Assembly (NCBI GenBank): GCA_026389255.1
Contig: JAPLIF010000157.1
Coordinates: forward strand, 1-26,963
Origin: Cyanobacteriota bacterium
GTDB taxonomy: Bacteria > Cyanobacteriota > Cyanobacteriia > PCC-6307 > Cyanobiaceae
DNA length: 26,963 nt
Direction of reading: 5' to 3'
Shown: positions 16,013-24,871 of the stretch, piece by piece
Layout of the letters: each line of letters starts with the position of its first letter
How positions within the stretch are numbered: position 1 is the stretch's first letter
Program-made: the position numbers and the translations under genes
The notes under the pieces: generated by a model
The model's database searches: none
Told to the model about the DNA's origin: nothing
The model's input: only the letters and a program-made list of their open reading frames with translations

Positions 16013-17518
16013 ATGGCTTTTTCCATGGTTGAGCCCCCACTGGTTGAGATCCCAGCCGATCGCGCCGACAAGCCTGAAGAAGCTTGCGGAGTGTTTGCCG
16101 TGTTGGCCCCTGGGCAGCCCGTTGCCAACCTCACCTACTTCGGTCTTTACGCCCTCCAGCATCGCGGCCAGGAATCGGCGGGCATGGCGGTTTTCGACGG
16201 CCCCCAGGTACGGCTGCACAAGGACATGGGCTTGGTCAGCCAGGTGTTTGATCAGGAGGTGCTGGAGCGCATGACCGGCGAGCTGGCGATCGGCCATAAC
16301 CGCTATTCCACCACCGGTAGCAGCAAGGTTTGCAACGCCCAGCCGGTGGTGCTCATGACCCGCCTCGGGCCCCTGGCCCTGGCCCATAACGGCAACCTGG
16401 TCAACGCCGTCGAGTTGCGCCAGGCCCTTGACCATCTCTCTTCCGAATTCACCTCCACCACTGATTCCGAGTTGATCGCCTTTGCCCTGCAACAGGCGGT
16501 GGATGGCGGTTTGGACTGGGCCGCGGCCATCCGTCAGGCCGTAGGACGTTGCCGTGGCGCTTTCAGTTTGGTGATCGGCACCCCAGAGGGGTTGTTTGCG
16601 GTGCGGGATGGCCATGGCATCAGGCCGCTGGTGTTTGGTCGTCTCGGAGAGATAGGGGAGGGGCAGTGGGTGGCCAGTAGTGAATCCTGCGGCCTCGATA
16701 TTATTGGTGCCAAGTATGTCGATCAAGTTAATCCTGGTGAGTTAATTCATTTCCGTAGCGGTGATTTGGAGCCAATCCGTCAGATTTGGTGTGACCAACC
16801 CGCCAAGCTATGTGTTTTTGAGATGATTTATTTTGCCCGTCCTGATAGTCGTTTCTTTGATGAATCGCTCTACAGCTATCGCGTGCGTATCGGCGAAGCT
16901 CTGGCACGCCAGAAACCAGTCCGGGCCGACATCGTGATCGGTGTTCCAGATTCTGGTATTCCTGCGGCTATTGGTTATTCCCAATTCAGCGGTATTCCCT
17001 TTGCCGATGGTCTGATTAAGAACCGTTATGTCGGTCGCACGTTCATCCAGCCTACCCAGGCGATGCGGGAAGTGGGTATTCGCGTCAAACTCAATCCCCT
17101 GCCCGATGTGCTGGCCGGCAAACGGGTTGTGGTGATCGATGATTCGATCGTGCGGGGCACCACCAGCCGCAAGTTGGTCCAGGCCCTGCGTGATGCCGGG
17201 GCAACCGAGGTTCACATGCGCATCAGTTCGCCGCCGGTTACCCATCCTTGTTTCTATGGCATCGACACCGATACCCAGGACCATCTGATTGCCGCCCGCC
17301 TCAATCTTGACGAAATCGAGGCCCATCTTGGCGTTGATTCGCTTGCCTATCTCAGCAAGGAGGGCATGTTGGAGTCGGCCCATGCACCCTCCAGCCATTT
17401 CTGTACGGCCTGCTTCGATGGCCAATATCCCATCGACATGGATGAGGACGTGCGCGGCAGTAAATTGATGCTGGAGCCGGCGGGCCTGGCAAGTCTCACG
17501 CCGGTATCGGTTGCCTAG
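16013..17518 (+). CDS. purF: Amidophosphoribosyltransferase
   Basis: 501 residues. It commits PRPP to purine synthesis by transferring glutamine ammonia to form phosphoribosylamine. The N-terminal glutaminase nucleophile is Cys25 in EEACGVFAVL, so a 24-residue propeptide would have to be removed. This fits PurF enzymes that also carry an iron-sulfur cluster; later Cys residues in SPPVTHPCFYGID and SSHFCTACFDG fit the cluster ligands. The PRPP-binding loop is VVVIDDSIVRGTTS. HRGQESAGMAVFDG and GHNRYSTTGSS are glutaminase signatures. I chose the ATG at 16013; an ATG at 16025 would shorten the propeptide to 20. The stretch 16640-17110 uses noticeably more A/T-ending codons than the rest. Confidence 0.96.
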   Translation: MAFSMVEPPLVEIPADRADKPEEACGVFAVLAPGQPVANLTYFGLYALQHRGQESAGMAVFDGPQVRLHKDMGLVSQVFDQEVLERMTGELAIGHNRYSTTGSSKVCNAQPVVLMTRLGPLALAHNGNLVNAVELRQALDHLSSEFTSTTDSELIAFALQQAVDGGLDWAAAIRQAVGRCRGAFSLVIGTPEGLFAVRDGHGIRPLVFGRLGEIGEGQWVASSESCGLDIIGAKYVDQVNPGELIHFRSGDLEPIRQIWCDQPAKLCVFEMIYFARPDSRFFDESLYSYRVRIGEALARQKPVRADIVIGVPDSGIPAAIGYSQFSGIPFADGLIKNRYVGRTFIQPTQAMREVGIRVKLNPLPDVLAGKRVVVIDDSIVRGTTSRKLVQALRDAGATEVHMRISSPPVTHPCFYGIDTDTQDHLIAARLNLDEIEAHLGVDSLAYLSKEGMLESAHAPSSHFCTACFDGQYPIDMDEDVRGSKLMLEPAGLASLTPVSVA

Positions 17519-17578
17519 GTTGAATCCAAATACAATATAATCGTTTAAAAAGAATAGTCAACTACTTTGGTTTCCAAC
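17519..17578. terminator. Imperfect inverted repeat between convergent genes
   Basis: GTTGAATCCAAA at 17519-17530 pairs with TTTGGTTTCCAAC at 17566-17578, 11 pairs with one bulge and one mismatch. The 35-base A/T-rich centre includes TTTAAAA. It lies exactly between the stop of purF and the stop of the phytochelatin-synthase-like gene, so a role as a bidirectional terminator is plausible. Confidence 0.35.
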
Positions 17579-17583
17579 GCATA

Positions 17584-18204
17584 CTAGGCGGCAATCGGCG
17601 AGATGTGCCCCCCCCCTTGCTGGGGGATGCCAGTGCGCAGGTAATTCACCACCAACCGATCGTGGGGATCGCTCAGACCCTCCCACAGCAGTTGGCGGAA
17701 CTGCACCAGGCTTAGCTGGTCCCCCTGGAAACGCCGCACCATCAGGCCGTGCTCCCTCGACCAGCCATCCAGTTGGGCCAAGGTCATGCCCTCCCGCCGC
17801 ACCCGCTCAGCCCGTACGAACCGTCCGCCGCCAGGCCCGCCGAAGACATTCTCCTGGGTCCAGAAGTGGTAACCGGGGTAGCCAGGCACCGGAGGGGCGG
17901 GAACTCCCAGGCTGTTCAGCACCACCACCAAGCTGGCCGCGCCGCAATAGGAGAGGTTGGCCTGGGTTTCGAAATCCTGGGATAGGGGGCCGTAGTCGGC
18001 CCGGGCATCACTGCCCAGCAGCAGCTTTTGACCGGCGGGTTCCCGCAGGGGGATCGGCGCCGCCGCCATCGCTTGGGGCGCCGCGCCTTGCCCCTGGCTG
18101 AAGCCTGGTTGCCAGGCGGATGCGACGACGACCTGCAGGCTGGCTCCCAGTAACAACCCCCAGGCCTTCCACCCGGGGGGGAGCAGGGGGTTTGGGCGAT
18201 TCAA
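17584..18204 (-). CDS. Phytochelatin-synthase-like protein, truncated after the catalytic His
   Basis: 206 residues. Phytochelatin synthases are papain-like enzymes with a Cys-His-Asp triad that cleave glutathione and, in eukaryotes, polymerise it into metal-binding peptides. Bacterial forms mainly do the first step. Cys87 in [16 protein letters not shown] and His200 in [10 protein letters not shown] match the triad, with a spacing of 113 against 106 in the Arabidopsis enzyme. The Asp expected about 18 residues after the His is absent because a TAG follows six residues after it. Residues 10-45 look like a signal peptide, suggesting export. The start is TTG overlapping the preceding gene's TGA by four bases (TTGA); no ATG precedes the signal. 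It is the last gene of the minus-strand group. It may be inactive or degrading. Confidence 0.75.
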   Translation of the reverse strand: MNRPNPLLPPGWKAWGLLLGASLQVVVASAWQPGFSQGQGAAPQAMAAAPIPLREPAGQKLLLGSDARADYGPLSQDFETQANLSYCGAASLVVVLNSLGVPAPPVPGYPGYHFWTQENVFGGPGGGRFVRAERVRREGMTLAQLDGWSREHGLMVRRFQGDQLSLVQFRQLLWEGLSDPHDRLVVNYLRTGIPQQGGGHISPIAA

Positions 18205-20684
18205 GATGCGCCCATCAGCAGGGGAATCAGCTCTTGCACCTGTTGCCCCGGGGCTAGGCCGAGGTTGAGGCCCGAACCGCTGGTGTCTTCCAACGGCACA
18301 TCCGCCACTTTCAGCCGCAGGCTGCGGCCGTTACCACCGGCCAGCACCACCCCCATCATGGTCGGTCCTGGGCCCTGCAGGTCCACCAGCTCATCGGAGC
18401 GATCCAGGAAGCGCAGGCCGATCTGGCCTAGATCGCCCCGTTGACACTGCCTCAGACTCGCCAGGGCCAGTCGTTTCAGTTGCCCCAGGCGGCTGGCCAG
18501 CACCACGTCGCCGCTGGATTCGCTAGTGGCGGCTCCTACCACCTGTTCGCCCGGCAGCAGGCGCATCAAGGTGGGTCCCTGGGCGATGCGCCCCATCACC
18601 GGCAGGTTGGTTTCGTTGATGGCCAGACGCAACATCCGGCCCGTGCTGCTGGCCACCACTAGTTCTTGGTCCTCGCGGCAGGCCACTACCCGTTGCAGCT
18701 CCACCACTTCCTTGAGTTTGAGCACGGTGGCCGCCCGTCCGGAGAGCTCCAGGAATTCTTCGAGGGGCAAGCGCTTAAAGCGGCCATCGGTACTGAGCAG
18801 ACCCAGGCTGCAGCCCGGTTGCCTGGGCAGTGGTAGCACCTGGATCACCCGTTCGCCGTCGAGGCTGTCGGGCAGGAATTTCTCCAGTCCACCCGGTTGC
18901 TGACCAGCGAATTCCCAGCGCAGCAGCGCCACCCTGCCGGCCGCAGTGAAGGCCAGCAAGGAAGGTTGACTCGGCACGGGCAGCAGTAGGCGGGCCGGCG
19001 CGGGATGGTCTCCCACCTCTGCGCTTTCCTGCAGGTGCAGTTTGCCCAGGGTCTGGGCGGAGACGATGCGCACCAGACCATCGGCTTGGATCAGGAGTTG
19101 GCTGTCGTTGGCCAGCCCCTCAAAGGCCTGTTGCCGCTGCAGTTCGGTGTTGGGCCGCACGGCAGCGGCCCGCAGCGCCACCAATTCGTCTCCCCCTGCC
19201 ACCAGGCGGGTGCGGCGGGGGGTGGAGTAGCGCTTTTTGAGCACTTTCAACTCACTCACCATCGTGTTCAGGAGGGTGTCCCGGTCGTCGAGCAGGATCC
19301 GCAGCCGGGTGCGCTCGGCCGCCAGCTCTTCCGATTCCTTGCGCAGGCTTTCTTGTTCAAGGCCGGTGAGGCGCCGCAGGGGCATGGCTAGAACGGCCTC
19401 GGCCTGGCGTTCCGTCAGGTCGAGTTGCACCTGTAGTGCCGCTTTGGCGGTAGCCGCATCGGCGGCAGCGGTGATCAGGGCAATCACCTTCTGCAGGTTG
19501 GTCAGGGCTTGGATCAGACCCTGAACCACCTCCAGGCGATCCTCACAGCGCCGCAGGGCGTGGCGGGTGCGGCGCAGCAGGGTGTGTTCGCGGTATTCGA
19601 GAAAATGGTTCAGCAGCTGGCGCAGGCTGAGCTGTTGGGGTTGGCCATTGACCAGGGCCAGCATGATGGCGCCGAAATTGCTCTGCAGGGCCGTGCGCCG
19701 TTGCAGGTCTTCCAGCACCTTGGCGGCCTCCGCATCGCGGCGCACTTCAATCACCACCCGCATGCCGTCCCGATCGCTTTCATCGCGGATGTCGGCGATG
19801 CCCGTGATCTTGCCGTTGTTGACCTGTTCGGCCAACTTTTCGATCCAGCCGGCCTTACTGAGTTGGTAGGGCAATTCCGTGATCACCACGGCTCCGCGGC
19901 GATGGCGACCCTTGCCGGGCTGCACCTCCTCCAGGTGGGCCACACCGCGCATGGGGATGCTGCCGCGGCCGCCCAGATAGGTGTCGCGCACACCACTGCT
20001 GATCAGAACCTCACCGCCGGTGGGGAAATCCGGGCCTGGCACCAACTGCAGCAGCTTGTCGTCGTCCAGATCGGGCTGGCGGATCAGGGCAATCAGGGCA
20101 TCCACCACCTCACCCAGGTTGTGGGGGGGGATGTTGGTGGCCATGCCAACGGCGATTCCGGTGCAGCCATTCAGCAGCAGAAAGGGAAGTTGGGCCGGCA
20201 GGACGGTCGGTTCCTGTTGGGAGCCATCGAAATTGGGCGCGAAATCGACTGTTTCGCTGCCGATCTCATCGAGCATCCCCTCATGGGCAATCGGGGCCAG
20301 CCGGGTTTCGGTGTACCGCATCGCCGCCGGTGGATCGTCATCCACCGAACCGAAGTTGCCGTGGCCATCCAGGAGGGGGTGGCGGCTGGAGAAGGTCTGC
20401 ACCAGCCGCACCAGGGCGTCATAGACCGCCTGATCGCCGTGGGGATGGTATTTGCCGAGCACATCGCCCACGACCCGGGCGCATTTGCGGTAGGGGCGAT
20501 CTGGCGTCAGTCCCAGTTCGTGCATGGCGAAGAGAATGCGCCTTTGCACGGGTTTGAGGCCATCGCGCACGTCCGGTAGAGCCCGGCCGACGATGACGCT
20601 CATCGCGTATTCGAGGTACGACCGCTGCATCTCCTGATGCAGGGCGATTGACTCGATGCGGTCTCCGGCGCGGTCCTCGGCCAT
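18201..20684 (-). CDS. parC: DNA gyrase / topoisomerase IV subunit A family protein
   Basis: 827 residues. It is the breakage-reunion subunit of a type II topoisomerase, acting with a GyrB/ParE partner to relax, decatenate or supercoil [24 protein letters not shown] near residue 22 and [17 protein letters not shown] near 78 are diagnostic. The catalytic Tyr124 lies in [14 protein letters not shown]. The tower and coiled-coil regions follow, and a C-terminal beta-pinwheel of about 300 residues shows repeated G-R-x-L/G-x-x-K-R-L strands. I do not see the canonical QRRGGKG box that lets true GyrA wrap DNA; QRGDLGQ near residue 745 is only a weak resemblance. This favours the cyanobacterial ParC-type paralogue, but the symbol is less certain than the family. 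The downstream gene overlaps it by four bases. Confidence 0.92.
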   Translation of the reverse strand: MAEDRAGDRIESIALHQEMQRSYLEYAMSVIVGRALPDVRDGLKPVQRRILFAMHELGLTPDRPYRKCARVVGDVLGKYHPHGDQAVYDALVRLVQTFSSRHPLLDGHGNFGSVDDDPPAAMRYTETRLAPIAHEGMLDEIGSETVDFAPNFDGSQQEPTVLPAQLPFLLLNGCTGIAVGMATNIPPHNLGEVVDALIALIRQPDLDDDKLLQLVPGPDFPTGGEVLISSGVRDTYLGGRGSIPMRGVAHLEEVQPGKGRHRRGAVVITELPYQLSKAGWIEKLAEQVNNGKITGIADIRDESDRDGMRVVIEVRRDAEAAKVLEDLQRRTALQSNFGAIMLALVNGQPQQLSLRQLLNHFLEYREHTLLRRTRHALRRCEDRLEVVQGLIQALTNLQKVIALITAAADAATAKAALQVQLDLTERQAEAVLAMPLRRLTGLEQESLRKESEELAAERTRLRILLDDRDTLLNTMVSELKVLKKRYSTPRRTRLVAGGDELVALRAAAVRPNTELQRQQAFEGLANDSQLLIQADGLVRIVSAQTLGKLHLQESAEVGDHPAPARLLLPVPSQPSLLAFTAAGRVALLRWEFAGQQPGGLEKFLPDSLDGERVIQVLPLPRQPGCSLGLLSTDGRFKRLPLEEFLELSGRAATVLKLKEVVELQRVVACREDQELVVASSTGRMLRLAINETNLPVMGRIAQGPTLMRLLPGEQVVGAATSESSGDVVLASRLGQLKRLALASLRQCQRGDLGQIGLRFLDRSDELVDLQGPGPTMMGVVLAGGNGRSLRLKVADVPLEDTSGSGLNLGLAPGQQVQELIPLLMGAS

Positions 20685-20749
20685 CCGGTGCTGGGTTCTG
20701 GGGGCGGAAGACGGGAGTCAGCCTACAGATGGCAGCCTGGCCTCCCGAT

Positions 20750-21715
20750 TCACTCCAGCATGGTGGAGCGGCCATTGGCGTTGGCACTGGCCCGCTCAAC
20801 GGCCGCTTTCAGCTCGGGTTGGGAGAGCAAATGCCGGGCGGCCGCCCGGAGCTTGGGCCCCCACAACTGCTCTTTTTGGTAACTCTCCTTGACGTAGTTG
20901 GGGTCTTCATTCAGGGCATTGTTGGCCAGCCGCAGCGCTTCGGTGCGCTGTTGGGGGTTGGTGAGCAAGAGGCTGCTGCCGAGGGCAAGGGAGGTTTCGG
21001 CGGCATCGGCCTTGCTGCTCAACACCTTGCGCCAGCGATCCATGGCCTCGGGGCGCCGATCGAGTTCGAACAGCACCAGACCCTGGTTATTGACCGCTTC
21101 CCAAAAATTCTGGCGCAGGCTGGCGGCTTTGTTGAAGCTGGTCAGGGCCTCATTCGGTTGGGCCAGCATCAAATAGGCATTGCCCATATCGAAGTAGGCG
21201 CCCGCGTTCTGGCCGTCCAGCTGCAGGCCACGGCGCAGCAGAGCCAGGGCATCGGCGGGGCGGTTGTTGCGCAGGGCTACGGCCCCTTCGGCAAACCAGA
21301 TGCCGGGGTTAGTCGGATCGAGCCGCTTGGCTTTCTCCAGGGCCTTGAGGGCTTGTTCCGAGCGGTTGCTGCGTAGTTCGGCTTCCGCCAGCAGCACCCA
21401 ACCGATCGGTTCGTTGGGAAGCAGCCGCACGGTGAGATCGGCCAGGCGAGCAGCGTCTTCGGGCTGGCCGAAGCGCAGTAACTTGGCGGCGGCCTGGGCA
21501 ATGCCCCTTCCGGCCCCCTCGAGGGCCTCGGCCTGGGGCACGAACACATAGGGCACCATGGCCGCGGCCGGTTGCGTCGTCACCAGCAGCCCGGCCGTCA
21601 GCAGGGGCAGGGTGAGGCCGAAACGGCTGCGTTGCAGCCAGCCAGTAGCCCCCTTGGGGTGCTGCGAATGGCGACGGACGCAAGGGGCCCAATTCAGCCA
21701 GGAACGGCCTGCCAT
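20750..21715 (-). CDS. Exported TPR protein
   Basis: 321 residues from an ATG whose first base is 21715; the frame is open further upstream but that overlaps queG. A basic N-region and hydrophobic FGLTLPLLTAGLLVTTQPAAA form a long signal peptide, so the protein should be periplasmic or lumenal. At least five tandem tetratricopeptide repeats follow, such as IGWVLLAEAELRSNRSEQALKALEKAKRLDP, GIWFAEGAVALRNNRPADAL and GAYFDMGNAYLMLAQPNEAL (each shown in part). It begins 25 bases after queG and ends 65 bases before the topoisomerase gene, so it is probably in one transcript with both. The same arrangement is what I recall from marine Synechococcus. Partners and role are unknown. Confidence 0.85.
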   Translation of the reverse strand: MAGRSWLNWAPCVRRHSQHPKGATGWLQRSRFGLTLPLLTAGLLVTTQPAAAMVPYVFVPQAEALEGAGRGIAQAAAKLLRFGQPEDAARLADLTVRLLPNEPIGWVLLAEAELRSNRSEQALKALEKAKRLDPTNPGIWFAEGAVALRNNRPADALALLRRGLQLDGQNAGAYFDMGNAYLMLAQPNEALTSFNKAASLRQNFWEAVNNQGLVLFELDRRPEAMDRWRKVLSSKADAAETSLALGSSLLLTNPQQRTEALRLANNALNEDPNYVKESYQKEQLWGPKLRAAARHLLSQPELKAAVERASANANGRSTMLE

Positions 21716-21740
21716 GGAGTCGTTAAGAGTCAACCCCACC

Positions 21741-22721
21741 CTAGGCAGAGGGGGGTGAAAGACCCAGGGCGGCCCGTAGGTTGCGGCGCCACATCCAGGG
21801 TTTGATGCGTCGTAGGGCCGAAGCCCGTAGACGCCCATCCCAGTCCCCATCACTCCAGGAGAGGGCCTGGGATCCCTGCAGATCCAGCAACCAGGGCCTG
21901 GGCTGCACTTCGGGATTGGAGGCACTGGGCAGATCAGGACCATTCCAGGGACAGATGTCCTGGCAGATGTCACACCCGGCCACCCAGCCCTGGAGGTGGT
22001 TAGCGATGGCCGGAGGCAGGACGGGATCTCGATTTTCGATGGTGTGGAAGGAGATGCAGCGGCGCGAATCGACCACGAAGGGTTCGCGGATCGCCTCGGT
22101 GGGACAGGCATCAAGGCAGAGGCGGCAGGCGCCGCAGCGGGTTGGGGCTGGCCTGTCGGGGGTGAGGGGCACGCTGGTGAGGAGATGGCCCAACAGCAGC
22201 CAGGAGCCGTGCTTGGGGTTGATGAGGTTGCCGTGTTTGCCGATCCAGCCCAGCCCCGCCTCTTCCGCCCAGGCTTTGTCCATGAGTGGTCCACTGTCGA
22301 CGCAGACCCGCCAGCTCGCCCCGTCCACCTGTTGCTGCAGCCAGCGGCCCAGGCGCCTCAGGCGACCATCGATGACCCGGTGGTAATCCCGCCCCCAGCC
22401 ATAGCGCGCCACCGCCAGGCTGCCGGGGCTGCGCTGGGCCTTCACGTGGTAGTTGAGGCCCACCGCCAGAACACTGCGCACCCCTGGTAACAGTGCGTCA
22501 ATGGCCCGTCGCCGCGGGTCGGCCATCCAGGCCATCGAACCCTGGTAGCCGGCGTCCAGCCAGCGTTCCAGGGCAGCGCTGCGCAGGGCCAGGCGGCTGC
22601 TGCCGGGAACGGTGGCGATGCCGGCCACGGCGAAACCTTCGTCCAGGGCCCGTTGGCGCAGGCTTTGAGAAAGGTTGTCGGCGTTGGAAGGGGACACGGG
22701 CAGTCGGTAAAGTCTGGCCAA
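21741..22721 (-). CDS. queG: Epoxyqueuosine reductase
   Basis: 326 residues. A cobalamin- and iron-sulfur-dependent enzyme that reduces epoxyqueuosine in tRNA to queuosine, the last step of that modification. VDSGPLMDKAWAEEAGLGW (141-159) and GKHGNLI are family hallmarks carrying the proposed catalytic Asp142. Two 4Fe-4S clusters are supplied by CGACRLCLDACP (196-207) and CDICQDICPWN (250-260). The start is TTG at 22721 with GAGGA six bases upstream. A GTG at 22697 is the alternative and lacks a ribosome-binding site. It is the first gene of the minus-strand group. The HpsJ-like gene starts only 15 bases away in the other direction. Confidence 0.93.
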   Translation of the reverse strand: MARLYRLPVSPSNADNLSQSLRQRALDEGFAVAGIATVPGSSRLALRSAALERWLDAGYQGSMAWMADPRRRAIDALLPGVRSVLAVGLNYHVKAQRSPGSLAVARYGWGRDYHRVIDGRLRRLGRWLQQQVDGASWRVCVDSGPLMDKAWAEEAGLGWIGKHGNLINPKHGSWLLLGHLLTSVPLTPDRPAPTRCGACRLCLDACPTEAIREPFVVDSRRCISFHTIENRDPVLPPAIANHLQGWVAGCDICQDICPWNGPDLPSASNPEVQPRPWLLDLQGSQALSWSDGDWDGRLRASALRRIKPWMWRRNLRAALGLSPPSA

Positions 22722-22736
22722 ACAGGATCCTCAGGC

Positions 22737-23387
22737 GTGTCCTTCACTTCCTCCACCCGCTTCAGTCCGCTGCTTCGCTGGATGGGGATCACCCTGGTGA
22801 TCCTCCTGCTCCTTAATCTTCTCGCGGTCTTGGCCCTTTGGGACTGGGGGGCCGAACCCTTTCGCCAGTTGGTGGTGGAAAGGCTGGTGCAGCAATCCCC
22901 CCTGGCCCTGGTGGGCCTGGTGTTGATGTATTTCTCGGCCCGGCTGGATGATGGGGGGAAAGAGCGCTCGCCCCTGCTCTGGGCCGTCTGTCTGCTGAGC
23001 GGCTTGCTGGCGGTGTTGTTGACGGCTGCCCTGCCGATTGCCTTCGGGGGCGACAAATTAATGCAGGAGCAGGCCGACCAGCAGCTGGCCGCGTCCAAGG
23101 GCCAGCTGGAGATGGCCCGCCAGCAGAGCAAGGATCCGGCCATGCTCCAGCAGCTGGTCAAGCAGGCCGAAGCCCGCGGCCAGGTGCCCGCCACCGCCAC
23201 CCCCGACCAGAAAACCCAGGCGGCCCGCACCTTCGTTGAGCGTCAGCTGGGCCAGATGGAAGGTCAGTACAAGCAGATGCAACAGACCACCGCAGTGACC
23301 CTCAACCAGCGCCGTTTGGGCAATTCCGCCGGTGCGGTGGTGCTGATTGCCGCCTTCACGATTCTTTGCCTGGGCAGTGTTCTTTAG
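22737..23387 (+). CDS. HpsJ-like membrane protein with coiled-coil region
   Basis: 216 residues from a GTG with AGGA nine bases upstream. Two or three hydrophobic segments lie in the first 110 residues (ITLVILLLLNLLAVLALW, SPLALVGLVLMYF, LLSGLLAVLLTAALPIAF), and one ends the protein (AGAVVLIAAFTILCLGSVL). Between them is a Gln/Glu/Lys-rich stretch (about 120-190) likely to form a coiled coil on one side of the membrane. The layout resembles cyanobacterial HpsJ-family proteins, named from hormogonium polysaccharide secretion in filamentous species; that match is from memory and moderate. A unicellular organism has no hormogonia, so the role would differ. It leads a plus-strand group with DUF502, nusB and ftsY. 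Confidence 0.6.
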   Translation: MSFTSSTRFSPLLRWMGITLVILLLLNLLAVLALWDWGAEPFRQLVVERLVQQSPLALVGLVLMYFSARLDDGGKERSPLLWAVCLLSGLLAVLLTAALPIAFGGDKLMQEQADQQLAASKGQLEMARQQSKDPAMLQQLVKQAEARGQVPATATPDQKTQAARTFVERQLGQMEGQYKQMQQTTAVTLNQRRLGNSAGAVVLIAAFTILCLGSVL

Positions 23388-23472
23388 CCTCTCGGCGCTG
23401 GAGGTTTCCGGTTACCGGCCCAATCGCTGGTTAGCGTTTGCATTCCAGACCCCGTAGTCCCGCCAGAGCCCA

Positions 23473-24207
23473 TTGGATCCCCCCTCCACCCTGCCAAGAC
23501 CAGATCAGCCTCTCAATACCAGGCTGCAGCAGGACCTCAAAAATGACCTGATCGCAGGTCTGTTGGTGGTGATCCCCCTGGCCACCACCATTTGGTTGGG
23601 CACCACGGTCAGCCGTTTTGTCCTGGCGTTTCTGACGTCGATTCCCAAGCAGTTCAACCCCTTCAACACCCTGCACCCCTTGCTGCAGGAACTGATCAAT
23701 CTTGGGTTGGGCCTGCTGGTGCCCCTGCTGGGCATCCTTCTGATCGGCTTGATGGCCCGCAACATCGTCGGGCGTTGGTTGCTGGAGTTCGGCGAGGGCA
23801 CCCTGCTGCGCATTCCAGTGGCTGGCTCGGTTTATAAAACCCTCAAGCAGTTACTGGAAACCTTTCTCAGGGATAACTCCAGCCGCTTTCGTCGGGTTGT
23901 GTTGGTCGAATACCCCCGGGAGGGTCTCTACGCCATTGGCTTCGTGACCGGAACGATGGGCAGTTCGATTCAGGCCGATTTCAGCGAGATCATGCTCAGC
24001 GTCTTCATTCCCACCGCCCCCAACCCCACCACCGGTTGGTACGCCGTGGTGCCGGAGCGCCTCGTCAAGGACATCGATCTCAGCGTGGAAGACGCCTTCC
24101 GCACGATCATTTCGGCCGGCATCGTCAATCCCGATGAGCGTCAGCCCCCATCGAACCGAAGCTTCGCCAACCTGATGGCCCAGCTGCGCGCCCCCCAGCT
24201 CTCGTGA
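23473..24207 (+). CDS. DUF502 family membrane protein
   Basis: 244 residues starting at TTG 23473. There are two membrane segments: DLIAGLLVVIPLATTIWLG (about 25-45) and LGLGLLVPLLGILLIGLMA (about 77-95). The soluble part has the family signatures RIPVAGSVYKTLKQLLETF and VVLVEYPREGLYAIGFVTG, and SVFIPTAPNPTTGWYAVVP near residue 180. The family is widespread in bacteria and linked to no fixed function. The stop overlaps the ATG of nusB by one base (TGATG), so translation is probably coupled. Confidence 0.9.
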   Translation: MDPPSTLPRPDQPLNTRLQQDLKNDLIAGLLVVIPLATTIWLGTTVSRFVLAFLTSIPKQFNPFNTLHPLLQELINLGLGLLVPLLGILLIGLMARNIVGRWLLEFGEGTLLRIPVAGSVYKTLKQLLETFLRDNSSRFRRVVLVEYPREGLYAIGFVTGTMGSSIQADFSEIMLSVFIPTAPNPTTGWYAVVPERLVKDIDLSVEDAFRTIISAGIVNPDERQPPSNRSFANLMAQLRAPQLS

Positions 24208-24854
24208 TGCAGAGTCATTCCCTCTCCCGTGAACTGGCCCTGTTGATGCTGGGTCAGGTGGATGACCGGGGCAGCAGCCGTCGGACGTCTTCGTCCGATC
24301 TCTCCTCGGATCTTTCCATGGAGACTTTGTTGCATCAGGCCCAGGCCAGCCTGGCCTTCCATGTGCGTGAGGCCCTCGACCATTCCGCCGGCGATCTCGA
24401 GCAGGCCCAGCAGCAGTTGCTCGATAGCGAACTCCAGCAGGAGGGCGAAGAGAGCTTGCCTCGGGTGCGCACGCACCTCCAGAAGGGTCTGGCCTTGGCC
24501 GAACAGGCCTTGAATCGCTTGTCGGCCAGCCTTGAGTTGCCGCGCCTGTTGGTGTTGGCCGACCAGGAGGCGGTGCGGCGGGGTGCGATCGAACGGGCCC
24601 AGGCCGTGCTGCAGCACCGCGAAGACCTGGACGCCCGCCTGGATCGGGTGATGGAGGGCTGGCGTCTGACCCGCCTGCCCCGCATCGATCGGGACATTCT
24701 GCGGTTGGCGGCGGTGGAGCTTGAGCAGTTCGGCACCCCCTTGGCGGTGGCGTGCAGTGAGGCGGTGGAGCTGGCGAATCGCTATAGCGATGAGCAAGGA
24801 CGGCGCATGATCAACGGTGTGCTTCGGCGCTTCACCAACGCCACCAAGGCCTAG
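24207..24854 (+). CDS. nusB: Transcription antitermination factor NusB
   Basis: 215 residues from ATG at 24207, which shares a base with the preceding stop. NusB binds boxA RNA with NusE (S10) to keep RNA polymerase going through rRNA operons. The C-terminal half is typical: RLDRVMEGWRLTRLPRIDRD, ILRLAAVELEQFGTPLAVACS, AVELANRYSDEQGRRMINGV (each partial). The N-terminal 90 residues are longer than in E. coli NusB (139 residues) and contain a Glu/Gln-rich helical insertion, a feature I recall from cyanobacterial versions. The gene before ftsY is separated by 17 bases from it, so both are cotranscribed. Confidence 0.92.
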   Translation: MQSHSLSRELALLMLGQVDDRGSSRRTSSSDLSSDLSMETLLHQAQASLAFHVREALDHSAGDLEQAQQQLLDSELQQEGEESLPRVRTHLQKGLALAEQALNRLSASLELPRLLVLADQEAVRRGAIERAQAVLQHREDLDARLDRVMEGWRLTRLPRIDRDILRLAAVELEQFGTPLAVACSEAVELANRYSDEQGRRMINGVLRRFTNATKA

Positions 24855-24871
24855 AGAGGGTTTCAGGCACC

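Noticed and set aside
14618..16726. Long minus-strand open frame of about 702 codons opposite purL and purF
   Set aside because: It lies entirely opposite two clear enzymes. Its product is rich in Gly, Pro, His and Gln with no recognisable domain, typical of shadow frames in GC-rich DNA.
21716..22294. Upstream extension of the TPR gene to 22294
   Set aside because: It would overlap queG in another frame and place about 190 unlikely residues before a good signal peptide that starts at ATG 21715.
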